The notes beneath the pieces are model-generated. The model ran no database searches. It saw only the letters and a program-made list of their open reading frames with translations, and had not been told where the DNA came from. From assembly GCA_017744735.1 (NCBI GenBank), contig JAGIAR010000014.1, forward strand, positions 1 through 64,000: a stretch of DNA of 64,000 bases. Direction: 5' to 3'. Position numbers and translations under genes: made by a program. How positions within the stretch are numbered: the stretch's first letter is position 1; every line of letters starts with the position of its first letter. Positions 9,639 to 16,831 of the stretch are shown here, one piece after another. This stretch comes from Novosphingobium sp. Lineage in GTDB: Bacteria > Pseudomonadota > Alphaproteobacteria > Sphingomonadales > Sphingomonadaceae.

Positions 9639-10523
9639 CTATTCTCCCAATGCGTGGCCGGCGAGCCGTTCGAGTTGCTTGACGATCGCCGAATGGTCGA
9701 GCCCGCCCTCGCCGTTGCCGCGCGCGGCGTTGAGCAATTGCTCGCAGAACGCCGTCTGCGGCAGCGGAATGCCCAGCTCGTCGGCGCCGGACAAAGCCAG
9801 CGCGAGATCCTTGTGGTGCAGGTCGATCCGGAAGCCGGGATTGAACGTGCGATCGAGCATCCGTTGCCCATGCACCTCGAGCACCTTGGAGCCGGCGAAA
9901 CCGCCCATCAGCGCCTCGCGCACCTTGGCCGGATCGGCCCCCGCCTTCGACGCGAACAGCAGCGCCTCGCCCACCGCCGCGATGCTGAGCGCGACGATGA
10001 TCTGGTTGGCGACCTTGGCGGTCTGCCCGGCCCCGCTCGGCCCGACGTGGGTGATGTTCTTGCCCATCGCCTCGAACAGCGGCTTGGCCTGCGCGAAGGC
10101 GGCATCGCTGCCGCCGACCATGATGGTCAGCGTCGCCGCCTTCGCGCCGACCTCGCCGCCCGAAACCGGCGCGTCGAGATAGTCCGAACCGAGTTCGGCG
10201 ATCCGCGCGGCGAAGCCCTTGGTCGCGAGCGGCGCGATCGAGCTCATGTCGATCACCAGCTTGCCCGAACCGAGCCCCTCGGCGATGCCGCCCGCACCGA
10301 ACAGTGCGGATTCGACCTCGGGGGTGTTGGGGACCATCAGGATCACGACCTCGGACGCCGCGGCGACCGCGGCGTATCCGTCATGTCCGGCGGCGCCCGC
10401 GGCGATCATGTCCGCCGCAGCCGCGCTGGCGTTCGCAACGTGCAGCGCGTGCCCGGCGGCGAGCAGATGCTCCGCCATCGGCCGCCCCATGATCCCCAAT
10501 CCGATAAACCCGATCTGCGTCAT
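9639..10523 (-). CDS. garR: 2-hydroxy-3-oxopropionate (tartronate semialdehyde) reductase-like dehydrogenase
   Basis: A 294-residue cytosolic beta-hydroxyacid dehydrogenase. The NAD(P) motif IGFIGLGIMGRPMAEHLL opens the protein. The substrate motif DAPVSGGEVGAKAATLTIMV lies near residue 120, and the catalytic-lysine segment GAGQTAKVANQII near 170. These features and the length match GarR/GlxR reductases that convert tartronate semialdehyde to glycerate, but related enzymes handle 3-hydroxyisobutyrate or other beta-hydroxyacids, so the symbol is approximate. It is first in an operon with the two SnoaL proteins and the CmcJ-like oxygenase. An FCD-type 26-bp operator starts 27 bases upstream, and the second GntR gene is divergent. 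Confidence 0.8.
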   Translation of the reverse strand: MTQIGFIGLGIMGRPMAEHLLAAGHALHVANASAAAADMIAAGAAGHDGYAAVAAASEVVILMVPNTPEVESALFGAGGIAEGLGSGKLVIDMSSIAPLATKGFAARIAELGSDYLDAPVSGGEVGAKAATLTIMVGGSDAAFAQAKPLFEAMGKNITHVGPSGAGQTAKVANQIIVALSIAAVGEALLFASKAGADPAKVREALMGGFAGSKVLEVHGQRMLDRTFNPGFRIDLHHKDLALALSGADELGIPLPQTAFCEQLLNAARGNGEGGLDHSAIVKQLERLAGHALGE

Positions 10524-10549
10524 TACGTGCTGTCCCTCATCTGCTCACA

Positions 10550-10575
10550 AATGGTCTACTTTTTTGTTAGTCAAA
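10550..10575. promoter_or_regulatory. candidate FCD/GntR 26-bp operator upstream of the garR-like operon
   Basis: Two abutting 13-mers, AATGGTCTACTTT and TTTGTTAGTCAAA. The second is itself a palindrome (TTTG-TTAGT-CAAA). It lies 27-52 bases upstream of the reductase start in the divergent gap with the second GntR gene. Confidence 0.55.
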
Positions 10576-10633
10576 ATGCCAAGACATAAAATCGCCCGCA
10601 GCGAACCGGCTGTGGGCGGGGAGAGATTGGACA

Positions 10634-10651
10634 ATTGCCAAGTTAGGCAAT
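10634..10651. promoter_or_regulatory. 18-bp palindrome before the second GntR gene
   Basis: ATTGCC-AAGTTA-GGCAAT, a perfect inverted repeat ending 23 bases before the regulator start codon. The position suggests an autoregulatory operator. The arms resemble ATTGCCTAACAAT at 25608 and 45373. Confidence 0.6.
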
Positions 10652-10674
10652 CCGCGCCAAAGGGGATGCCAAGG

Positions 10675-11340
10675 ATGGAAGAGCTCACTAAACCGGATGG
10701 GGGCGTACCGGCCAAGATCGCGAACGAACTGCGTTCGCTGATCGCGCGCGGCACACTTGCCCCAGGCATGCGCCTTGGCCAGACCGAACTGGCCGAGCAA
10801 TTCAACGCGAGCCGCGTGCCCGTGCGCGAAGCGCTCAAGCTGCTGAGCAGCGAAGGGATCATCGAACACGATCCGAACCGCGGCTTCTTCGTCACCCGCC
10901 TGTCGCGCGACGAGGCCGAGCAGCTCTTCACCCTGCGCCATCTGGTGGAGGACGAGCTGCTCAGCACGATCGAATGGCCGAGCGACGAACTGCTCGACGA
11001 GCTCGACAAGCGCGCCAACCGGCTCGAGGAACTGCTCGATGCCGGCGACCGCTCGGCCTGGTGGGCCGAGCACCGCCATTTCCACACGCTGATCTTCGAG
11101 CTTTCGCCGAAGAAGACGATCATGCGCGAGGCGATGCGCCTGTGGGCGCTGACCGACCGTTTCCGCGCGTTGCTCCCCCTCCCCCGCCGGCCCGGCGAGG
11201 AGCGCAATGTGGTCAACAAGCACGAGCTGCTCCAGGCGCTGCGCGCGAAGGACCGCAAGAAGGTGATCGCCGTGCGCCGCGCCCGCCGCGAGGGCTTCGA
11301 GCGGTTGTTGCTCGAGACGCTGGAAGCTCGGGGGCTTTAG
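10675..11340 (+). CDS. FCD-domain GntR-family transcriptional regulator (second copy)
   Basis: A 221-residue regulator of the FadR subfamily. The winged helix occupies residues 12-75 with LRSLIARGTLAPGMRLGQ and NASRVPVREALKLLSSEG. The FCD domain follows. Unlike the copy at 2848-3525, this one keeps several histidines at the usual effector or metal positions (EHRHFHTLIFELS and NKHELLQAL), so it may sense a carboxylate through a bound metal while the other copy does not. The ATG at 10675 has AAGGGG about nine bases upstream. The in-frame ATG at 10666 is too close to that site. It is divergent from the garR-like operon and preceded by an 18-bp palindrome. Its stop is followed by a dispersed repeat, so it is probably a single-gene unit. 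Confidence 0.87.
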   Translation: MEELTKPDGGVPAKIANELRSLIARGTLAPGMRLGQTELAEQFNASRVPVREALKLLSSEGIIEHDPNRGFFVTRLSRDEAEQLFTLRHLVEDELLSTIEWPSDELLDELDKRANRLEELLDAGDRSAWWAEHRHFHTLIFELSPKKTIMREAMRLWALTDRFRALLPLPRRPGEERNVVNKHELLQALRAKDRKKVIAVRRARREGFERLLLETLEARGL

Positions 11341-11342
11341 CC

Positions 11343-11535
11343 CGGCTTCCTTCTCCCGTTGGCGGGAGGAAGCGCAGCTGTGCGAAGGACAACGATAGGG
11401 TAGCTTGCTCCGTGAGGAGCTAGCGGACCTTGGACGAGGGCTGCCTTCTCTTCAAAAGACCGACCCTCAGCCAACTCCGGCTAGCCCGCTGCGCGGACAA
11501 GCCTGCGTATCCCTCTCCCGTCAACGGGAGAGGAA
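11343..11535. repeat. dispersed intergenic mosaic repeat, copy 2 (inverted, expanded)
   Basis: The right part (about 11466-11535) is the reverse complement of the core of copies 1 and 3: CAAGCCTGCGTATCCCTCTC preceded by CCAACTCCGGCTAG. The left part carries a different hairpin, TTCTCCCGTTGGCGGGAGGAA, plus a GGAGCTAGCGGACC segment not in the others. It fills the convergent gap between the GntR and MetE-like genes and may serve as a bidirectional terminator. No gene is present. Confidence 0.75.
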
Positions 11536-11539
11536 CAGC

Positions 11540-12736
11540 TCACGCCGCCGCCTTCCGCCCCCACAAGTTCCTGCTCGCCAGCGCGCTGCCTTCGACCAGC
11601 GCGGCGATCTTGGCCCAGCCGATCTCGTGCGGCATGCGCCCGCCGCCCATGCCGCAGTCGGTCCCGGCGATCACGTTCTCGCGCCCGACGCAGCCGGCGA
11701 AGCGCTCGATCCGGTCGGCGACCACCTCGGGATGCTCGATGGTCATCGTGCGGTGGCTGACCACGCCCGGGATGATGATCTTGCCCTCGGGCAGCCTGGT
11801 GTCCTGCCAGATCTTCCATTCGTGCTCGTGGCGCACGTTGCCGGCTTCGAACGTATAGGCCTGCGCCTTGATCTCCAGCATTAGGTCGACGACTTCCTTG
11901 AACGGGATGTCGTCGATGTGCGGGCCGTTCCAGCTGCCCCAGCACAGATGATAGCGCACCCGGTCCTCGGGAATGTTGCGCAGTGCATGGTTGAGCGCTT
12001 CGACCCGCACGCGCGACTGCTTGCGGTAATCCTCGAGGTTGATGTTGGGCACCAGCGTCGCCCATTTGTCGGGCAGGTCGGGCCCGTCGAGCTGGAGGAT
12101 GAAGCCGGCATTCACGATCGCCTCGTATTCGGGGCGCAGCACCTCGCCGAGCGCGTAGATGAACTCTTCCTCGTCGTTGTAATGCTCATCGAAGATGAAG
12201 TGGTGCAGCCAGCCGGGCGACATCATCGGGAAGAACGCATCGCGATCCCTGATCCCGAGGCTGTCGAGCACGCGCTGGAAACGCTTGAGCTCGCCGTCGA
12301 TGATGTCGATGTCTTTCACCTTGAGCGCATCGACCGCGACCATCCGCATCGCATTGTTGGTCGGCGCGCCGTCCTTGAACCGCTCGGCATCGGCCGCCTT
12401 GTAGAACTGCGGGAACTGGCGCCGTTCGCGGCTGTCGAACACGCGCGCGCCGACTTCGCCGGCCTTCGCCTCGCGATAGACGATCCCGTCGATGCGCTTG
12501 CCGTATTTGGCGAAAGTGTTGAAGCGGCCGGCCTCGCCGTCGGAGATCACGTCGACGCCCATATCGACCTGGCGCTGGACCATCTCGGCCATCGCATCTT
12601 CCAGCGCCGGGAGATACTCGGCGTCGGGAATGTCCTCGCCGCGCGACTTGCGCTGTTCCATCGCGCGGAAGTCGGCGTCCTCGGGCGAAAGGCGGCCCAC
12701 ATGGGACACGAGGATGCGGTCGTCGCTGCGCTTCAT
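11540..12736 (-). CDS. single-module MetE-like (cobalamin-independent methionine synthase family) protein
   Basis: A 398-residue protein equivalent to the catalytic C-terminal barrel of MetE only. The zinc-site pieces are all visible: YHLCWGSW (His and Cys), AYTFEAGNVRHEH (Glu) and AGTDCGMGGGR (Cys). The N-terminal MetE half that helps bind polyglutamylated folate is absent, so it is unlikely to be the housekeeping methionine synthase. Relatives of this form are often found in degradation clusters and may transfer a methyl or another alkyl group to or from a thiol. A role in handling methyl groups from O-demethylation, or a thiol adduct, is inference. The gene is monocistronic with a 26-bp FCD-type operator 17 bases before its start. 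Confidence 0.8.
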   Translation of the reverse strand: MKRSDDRILVSHVGRLSPEDADFRAMEQRKSRGEDIPDAEYLPALEDAMAEMVQRQVDMGVDVISDGEAGRFNTFAKYGKRIDGIVYREAKAGEVGARVFDSRERRQFPQFYKAADAERFKDGAPTNNAMRMVAVDALKVKDIDIIDGELKRFQRVLDSLGIRDRDAFFPMMSPGWLHHFIFDEHYNDEEEFIYALGEVLRPEYEAIVNAGFILQLDGPDLPDKWATLVPNINLEDYRKQSRVRVEALNHALRNIPEDRVRYHLCWGSWNGPHIDDIPFKEVVDLMLEIKAQAYTFEAGNVRHEHEWKIWQDTRLPEGKIIIPGVVSHRTMTIEHPEVVADRIERFAGCVGRENVIAGTDCGMGGGRMPHEIGWAKIAALVEGSALASRNLWGRKAAA

Positions 12737-12752
12737 GGTTCTCTCCGATAGA

Positions 12753-12778
12753 ATTGTTAGTCAGTTTCGTAAGACGAT
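12753..12778. promoter_or_regulatory. candidate FCD/GntR 26-bp operator upstream of the MetE-like gene
   Basis: Two abutting 13-mers, ATTGTTAGTCAGT and TTCGTAAGACGAT. The second fits T-n-G-T-nnn-A-C-n-A exactly. It lies 17-42 bases before the MetE-like start and after the stop of the upstream GMC gene. Confidence 0.65.
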
Positions 12779-12804
12779 TCGACCGGGAAGGTCAATCGCC
12801 AAAT

Positions 12805-14415
12805 TCAGCGAGCGGGGGGCGCCCTGCCCAGAATGAGGTCGGCGGCCTTCTCGCCGATCATGATCACCGGGGCATTGGTGTTGCCGCCGATCACCCGCGG
12901 CATCACCGAGGCGTCGGCCACGCGCAGCCCCTCGATCCCGTGCACCCGCAGTTCGGGATCGACCACCGGGCCGATCGCGCAGGTGCTCGATGCGTGGTGC
13001 GCGAGGATGCAGGTCTTGCGGTTGAACGCGTCGATCTCCGCGTCGGTCCGCACATTGGCGCCGGGCATCAGTTCCTTCCCGGTGAGCGAGGCGAGCGGTT
13101 CGGCCGCAAAGAAGTCGCGGAGCTGGCGGATCGTGCGGCGCATCGTCTCGAGATCGCGCGGGTCCTTGAACATGTTGATATGGACCTTCGGCGCCTCCGC
13201 TGGATCGGCCGAGCGCAACTGCACGGTCCCGCGGCTCTCCGGGCGCAGCAGCACCGCGAACACCGTCATCGCATGGCCCGCACCCTTCCGGATGCCGGGG
13301 AACCACACCCGCCCGTCGAGCCGGGTGGGATAGACGTTCGCCTTCACGTCCGGCCGCGCGAGGCCTTCCTGCGTGCGGATGAAGCCGAAGCTGGTCACCG
13401 GCAACTGGGTCGCGTGCCCCGGCAGGCCGAGGTAGAATTTCGAGAGGTTCCAGGCGAGCCGGTCGAAGCGGAGGTTGTTCTCGAACCCGACCGGCCGGTT
13501 CAGCTCGTAGCCGATCCCGGTCAGCGGGTGTTCCTGTAGGTTCCGCCCGACCTCGGGCAGATCGACCAGCGGCTCGATCCCGAGCGCGCGCAACTCGTCC
13601 GCCGGGCCGATGCCCGACTGCAGCAGCAGCTTGGGTGAGTTGTACGCGCCCGCCGAGAGGATCACCTCGCGCTCGGCCCGCACCACCTGCCTGCCGCTAC
13701 TATCCGCCAGCTCGACCCCCACCGCGCGTCCGTTCTCGATCACCACCCGCGTCGCCAGCCCGCCGGTGATCACCGTGAGGTTCGACCGCCGCAGCGCCGG
13801 GCGCAGATATTGCGTCGCCGAACTCGCGCGGCAGCCCTTCTCGACCGTGACCTCGGGCGGGGCGAAGCCTTCGCCGGTCTCGGCCCCGTGCTGGTCGTCG
13901 GTCACCGCATAGCCGAGGTTGCGCGCGGTCTGCGTGGTCGCGTCATAGACCGGGCCCGAGACGTCGACCGGAGTGACGGTCAGCGGCCCGCTGCCGCCGT
14001 GGAATTCGCTCTCCCCCCGCCAGTTCGATTCCGAGCGGCGGAAATAGGGCAGCACATCCTTCCAGCTCCAGCCCTTCGCGCCGAGCTGCTCCCACTCGTC
14101 GTAGTCGAGCGGATGGCCGCGCGAATAGACCATGCCATTGATCGACGAGGTGCCGCCCAGCACCTTGCCGCGCGGCAGCCACAGCTTGCGGCCGCCCAGC
14201 GCCTCTTCCGGCTCGCTCCAGTAGTTCCACGACAGGCGCTTGACGAATTGCAGCTTCATGAAGGCGAAGGGCAGCGCCATCAGCGGGTGCCGGTCCTGCC
14301 CGCCCGCCTCGATCAGCAGCACGCTCACGGCCGGATCCTCGGACAGCCGGTTCGCCAGCACGCAGCCGGCTGACCCCGCTCCGACAATGATGTAATCGGC
14401 TTTTGCGGCGTGCAT
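12805..14415 (-). CDS. GMC-family FAD-dependent oxidoreductase (choline dehydrogenase-like)
   Basis: A 536-residue flavoprotein that oxidises alcohols to aldehydes. The ADP-binding motif YIIVGAGSAGCVLANRLSED lies at residues 8-27, the GMC signature LPRGKVLGGTSSINGMVYSR near 80, and the catalytic His region HHASSTCAIGPVVDPELRV near residue 460, followed by LRVADASVMPRVIGGNTNAP. No signal peptide is seen, so it is cytosolic or membrane-associated. It is divergent from an aldehyde dehydrogenase gene across a 69-base gap holding a 26-bp operator, an arrangement that suggests successive alcohol-to-acid oxidation of one substrate. The substrate is unknown. Relatives oxidise choline, polyethylene glycol or long-chain and aromatic alcohols. 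Confidence 0.9.
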   Translation of the reverse strand: MHAAKADYIIVGAGSAGCVLANRLSEDPAVSVLLIEAGGQDRHPLMALPFAFMKLQFVKRLSWNYWSEPEEALGGRKLWLPRGKVLGGTSSINGMVYSRGHPLDYDEWEQLGAKGWSWKDVLPYFRRSESNWRGESEFHGGSGPLTVTPVDVSGPVYDATTQTARNLGYAVTDDQHGAETGEGFAPPEVTVEKGCRASSATQYLRPALRRSNLTVITGGLATRVVIENGRAVGVELADSSGRQVVRAEREVILSAGAYNSPKLLLQSGIGPADELRALGIEPLVDLPEVGRNLQEHPLTGIGYELNRPVGFENNLRFDRLAWNLSKFYLGLPGHATQLPVTSFGFIRTQEGLARPDVKANVYPTRLDGRVWFPGIRKGAGHAMTVFAVLLRPESRGTVQLRSADPAEAPKVHINMFKDPRDLETMRRTIRQLRDFFAAEPLASLTGKELMPGANVRTDAEIDAFNRKTCILAHHASSTCAIGPVVDPELRVHGIEGLRVADASVMPRVIGGNTNAPVIMIGEKAADLILGRAPPAR

Positions 14416-14434
14416 CTCGATCTCCCAATCGCAA

Positions 14435-14460
14435 AATGTAATACTCGATTGTCATACGAT
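14435..14460. promoter_or_regulatory. candidate FCD/GntR 26-bp operator between the GMC and ALDH genes
   Basis: Two abutting 13-mers, AATGTAATACTCG and ATTGTCATACGAT. The second is ATTGT-CAT-ACGAT, a near-perfect FadR-type site. It sits centrally in the 69-base divergent gap and could control both directions. Confidence 0.68.
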
Positions 14461-14484
14461 TTCAATTGCTGCATGAGGCCGGGC

Positions 14485-15900
14485 ATGGACGCGCATCGCT
14501 TTTATATCGGCGGGGAATGGGTTGCTCCGCTCGGCCACGAACAGGTCGACATCCGCAATCCGGCCGATTTTTCGCCGCTCGGAACCGCCATCCTCGGCAA
14601 TGCCTTCGACGCCGACCGTGCGGTCGCGGCCGCACGCAAGGCATTCGAGACCTGGCGCTTCAGCACCGTCGAGGAACGCCTGGACCTGCTCCGCCGGATG
14701 CGCGCTGCGGTCGAGGCCGCCGCCCCGACGATTGCCGAGCATCTGATCCGCGAGATCGGGCTGACCACGATGGTCGCCGGGGGCCAGAGCCACATGGCGC
14801 TGTCGCATTTCGACGCGATCCTCGACCTGCTGCCCTCCTACCCCTTCTCCGAAGCATCGACCGAACGGGTCGAACTGGTCAAGGAGCCGGTCGGCGTGGT
14901 GGTCGCGATCACCAGCTGGAACGCGCCGGTCAGCCAGATGCTGTGCAAGGCGGTGCCCGCGATCGCCGCCGGCTGCACGGTGATCGTCAAGCCGAGCGAA
15001 CAGGCCCCGCTGTGCGGCATCCTCCTCGCCGAAGCATTGCAGGATGCCGGCATCCCGCCCGGCGTGTTCAATCTGCTCAACGGGCGCGGCGCCGATTGCG
15101 GCCAGCGGCTGGTCGAGCACCCCGATGTCGACATGATCTCGATGACCGGCTCGGTTCCCGGCGGCGGGGCGATCGCCGCGGCCGCCGCGCCGACGATCAA
15201 GCGGGTCCACCAGGAGCTCGGCGGCAAGTCGCCCAATGTGATCCTGCCCGACGCCGACTTCTCCGAGGCGATCCCCAAGGGTGTGTTCACCTGCATGATG
15301 AACGCCGGCCAGACCTGCGCCGCGCCGACCCGGATGCTGGTGCCCGAAGACCGGTTCGAGGAAGCCGCGGCGATCGCCGTCGCTGCTGCCGAAGGTTTCA
15401 CCGTCGGTCCTCCCGATCAGCAAGGCGTGACGTTCGGTCCGCTCTCCAACGAGCCGCAGTTCATGCGGGTCAATGCGATTCTCGAGGAGGCCATCGCCGA
15501 GGGCCAGCCCCTGCTCACCGGCGGCCCCGGGCTGCCCGAACATCTCGACACCGGCTATTACGCCCGCCCGACGATCTTCGGCCCCGTCGACCCGGATGCC
15601 CGGATCGCGCGCGAGGAAATCTTCGGTCCGGTGCTGTGCCTGATGACCTACACCGACGTCGCCGACGCGGTGCGGATCGCCAATGCGACCGAGTTCGGCC
15701 TCTCGGCCTATGTCGAAGGCGCCGATTCCGCGCTCGCCCGCAAGGTCGCGGGCCAGATCCGCGCCGGCTGGGTCAACATCAACTATCCCGCCTGGACCGC
15801 GGCCGGCCCCTTCGGCGGCTACAAGCGCTCGGGCAACGGCAAGCAATACGGCGTGTGGGGCTTCGAGGAATTCCTTGAGACCAAGACGATCGTGGTTTGA
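14485..15900 (+). CDS. NAD(P)-dependent aldehyde dehydrogenase
   Basis: A 471-residue cytosolic ALDH-superfamily enzyme oxidising an aldehyde to the acid. Visible motifs are SWNAPVSQMLCKAVPAIAAG and VIVKPSEQAP (cofactor side), ELGGKSPNV with the general-base Glu, NAGQTCAAPTRMLVP with the catalytic Cys, and EEIFGPVL. I chose the ATG at 14485 because a GAGG precedes it and homologues begin close to FYIGGEWV. Upstream ATGs at 14410 and 14473 would read through the operator. It is followed after 19 bases by an SDR gene, so the two form an operon, divergent from the GMC oxidase that could supply its aldehyde. The natural substrate is unknown. Confidence 0.92.
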   Translation: MDAHRFYIGGEWVAPLGHEQVDIRNPADFSPLGTAILGNAFDADRAVAAARKAFETWRFSTVEERLDLLRRMRAAVEAAAPTIAEHLIREIGLTTMVAGGQSHMALSHFDAILDLLPSYPFSEASTERVELVKEPVGVVVAITSWNAPVSQMLCKAVPAIAAGCTVIVKPSEQAPLCGILLAEALQDAGIPPGVFNLLNGRGADCGQRLVEHPDVDMISMTGSVPGGGAIAAAAAPTIKRVHQELGGKSPNVILPDADFSEAIPKGVFTCMMNAGQTCAAPTRMLVPEDRFEEAAAIAVAAAEGFTVGPPDQQGVTFGPLSNEPQFMRVNAILEEAIAEGQPLLTGGPGLPEHLDTGYYARPTIFGPVDPDARIAREEIFGPVLCLMTYTDVADAVRIANATEFGLSAYVEGADSALARKVAGQIRAGWVNINYPAWTAAGPFGGYKRSGNGKQYGVWGFEEFLETKTIVV

Positions 15901-15919
15901 AAAAGGTGGAGAGACGACT

Positions 15920-16684
15920 GTGACGAAGGTAGCGGCAATCACCGGCTCGGCCGGCGGGCTCGGCGCGGCCATGGCGAAGAAGCTGGCCGCGGACGGCTTC
16001 ACGGTCGCGGTGATCGACGTGAAGGACGGCGGCGAGACCGTCGCCGCTATCGAAACCGCGGGCGGCAAGGCGCAGTTCTTCGCCTGCGACCTGACCGACC
16101 CGAAGGCGGTCGCAGCGCTGGGTGCATCGGTGACCGCTACGCTGGGGGGCGCGGACGTGCTGGTCAACAATGCCGGGCGCTACGACAACCACAGCTTCGA
16201 CGAACTGACCTACGAGCACTGGCGCGAGACGATGGCGCTCAACCTCGACGGCATGTTTCTCGCCTGCAAGGCCTTCGCCCCGCATATGCGCAAGCAAGGC
16301 TGGGGCCGGATCATCAACATCGCGTCGAATTCGACCTTCCTCGCTCCGCCGGGAATGGCGCAGTACATCGCGTCGAAATCCGGCGCGATCGGCCTTGCCC
16401 GCGCGCTGGCGAGCGAGTTCGGCCCTGACGGGGTGACGGTGAACGCGGTCGCCCCGGGCCCGGTCGTGACCGACCAGTTGAAGCTCGCCTATGCCCGCGA
16501 CTTCGCCGGCGGCGACGCTTCGGGCTTCGAGGACTTCATGACGATGATGGCGCAGAACCAGTCGGTGAAGCGCTATGCGACGCCCGACGACGTGACCGGG
16601 CTGATCGCGTTTCTCGCGAGCGACGCGTCTTCGATGATCACCGGCCAGACGATCGTCTGCGACGGCGGCTGGGCGCGGGTTTGA
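15920..16684 (+). CDS. short-chain dehydrogenase/reductase
   Basis: A 254-residue classical SDR. The cofactor motif is TGSAGGLGAAMA at residues 9-20, the structural LVNNAG is near 85, and the catalytic Ser and YIASK are in IASNSTFLAPPGMAQYIASK. The C-terminus GQTIVCDGGWARV is typical of FabG-like reductases. The start is the GTG at 15920 with GGTGGAGAG upstream. It is 19 bases from the ALDH stop, indicating cotranscription. It would reduce or oxidise a keto/hydroxy group of a pathway intermediate. Substrate and direction cannot be read. Confidence 0.88.
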   Translation: MTKVAAITGSAGGLGAAMAKKLAADGFTVAVIDVKDGGETVAAIETAGGKAQFFACDLTDPKAVAALGASVTATLGGADVLVNNAGRYDNHSFDELTYEHWRETMALNLDGMFLACKAFAPHMRKQGWGRIINIASNSTFLAPPGMAQYIASKSGAIGLARALASEFGPDGVTVNAVAPGPVVTDQLKLAYARDFAGGDASGFEDFMTMMAQNQSVKRYATPDDVTGLIAFLASDASSMITGQTIVCDGGWARV

Positions 16685-16690
16685 TTTGAA

Positions 16691-16829
16691 TACCCTCCCC
16701 CTGGCAGGGGGAGGGATACGCAGGCTTGCAGACTTCGTCTGTTAGCCGAAGGTGGGTGGGGGTGTCCGGCCTATCACCGAAACGCCGAACCCCCTCCCCT
16801 CGATCCCCTCCCCGCCGGGGAGGGGAAGT
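16691..16829. repeat. dispersed intergenic mosaic repeat, copy 3
   Basis: Same layout as copy 1: the hairpin CCCTCCCCCT-GGC-AGGGGGAGGG, then GGATACGCAGGCTTGCAGAC and TCTGTTAGCCGAAGG, ending in CCCCTCCCC-GCC-GGGGAGGGG. It lies exactly between the convergent SDR and PQQ-dehydrogenase genes and probably acts as a bidirectional terminator. Confidence 0.85.
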
Positions 16830-16831
16830 TC

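Noticed and set aside
14410..14484. Upstream ATG starts for the aldehyde dehydrogenase
   Set aside because: They would translate through the 26-bp operator and lack ribosome sites. ATG 14485 matches family N-termini.
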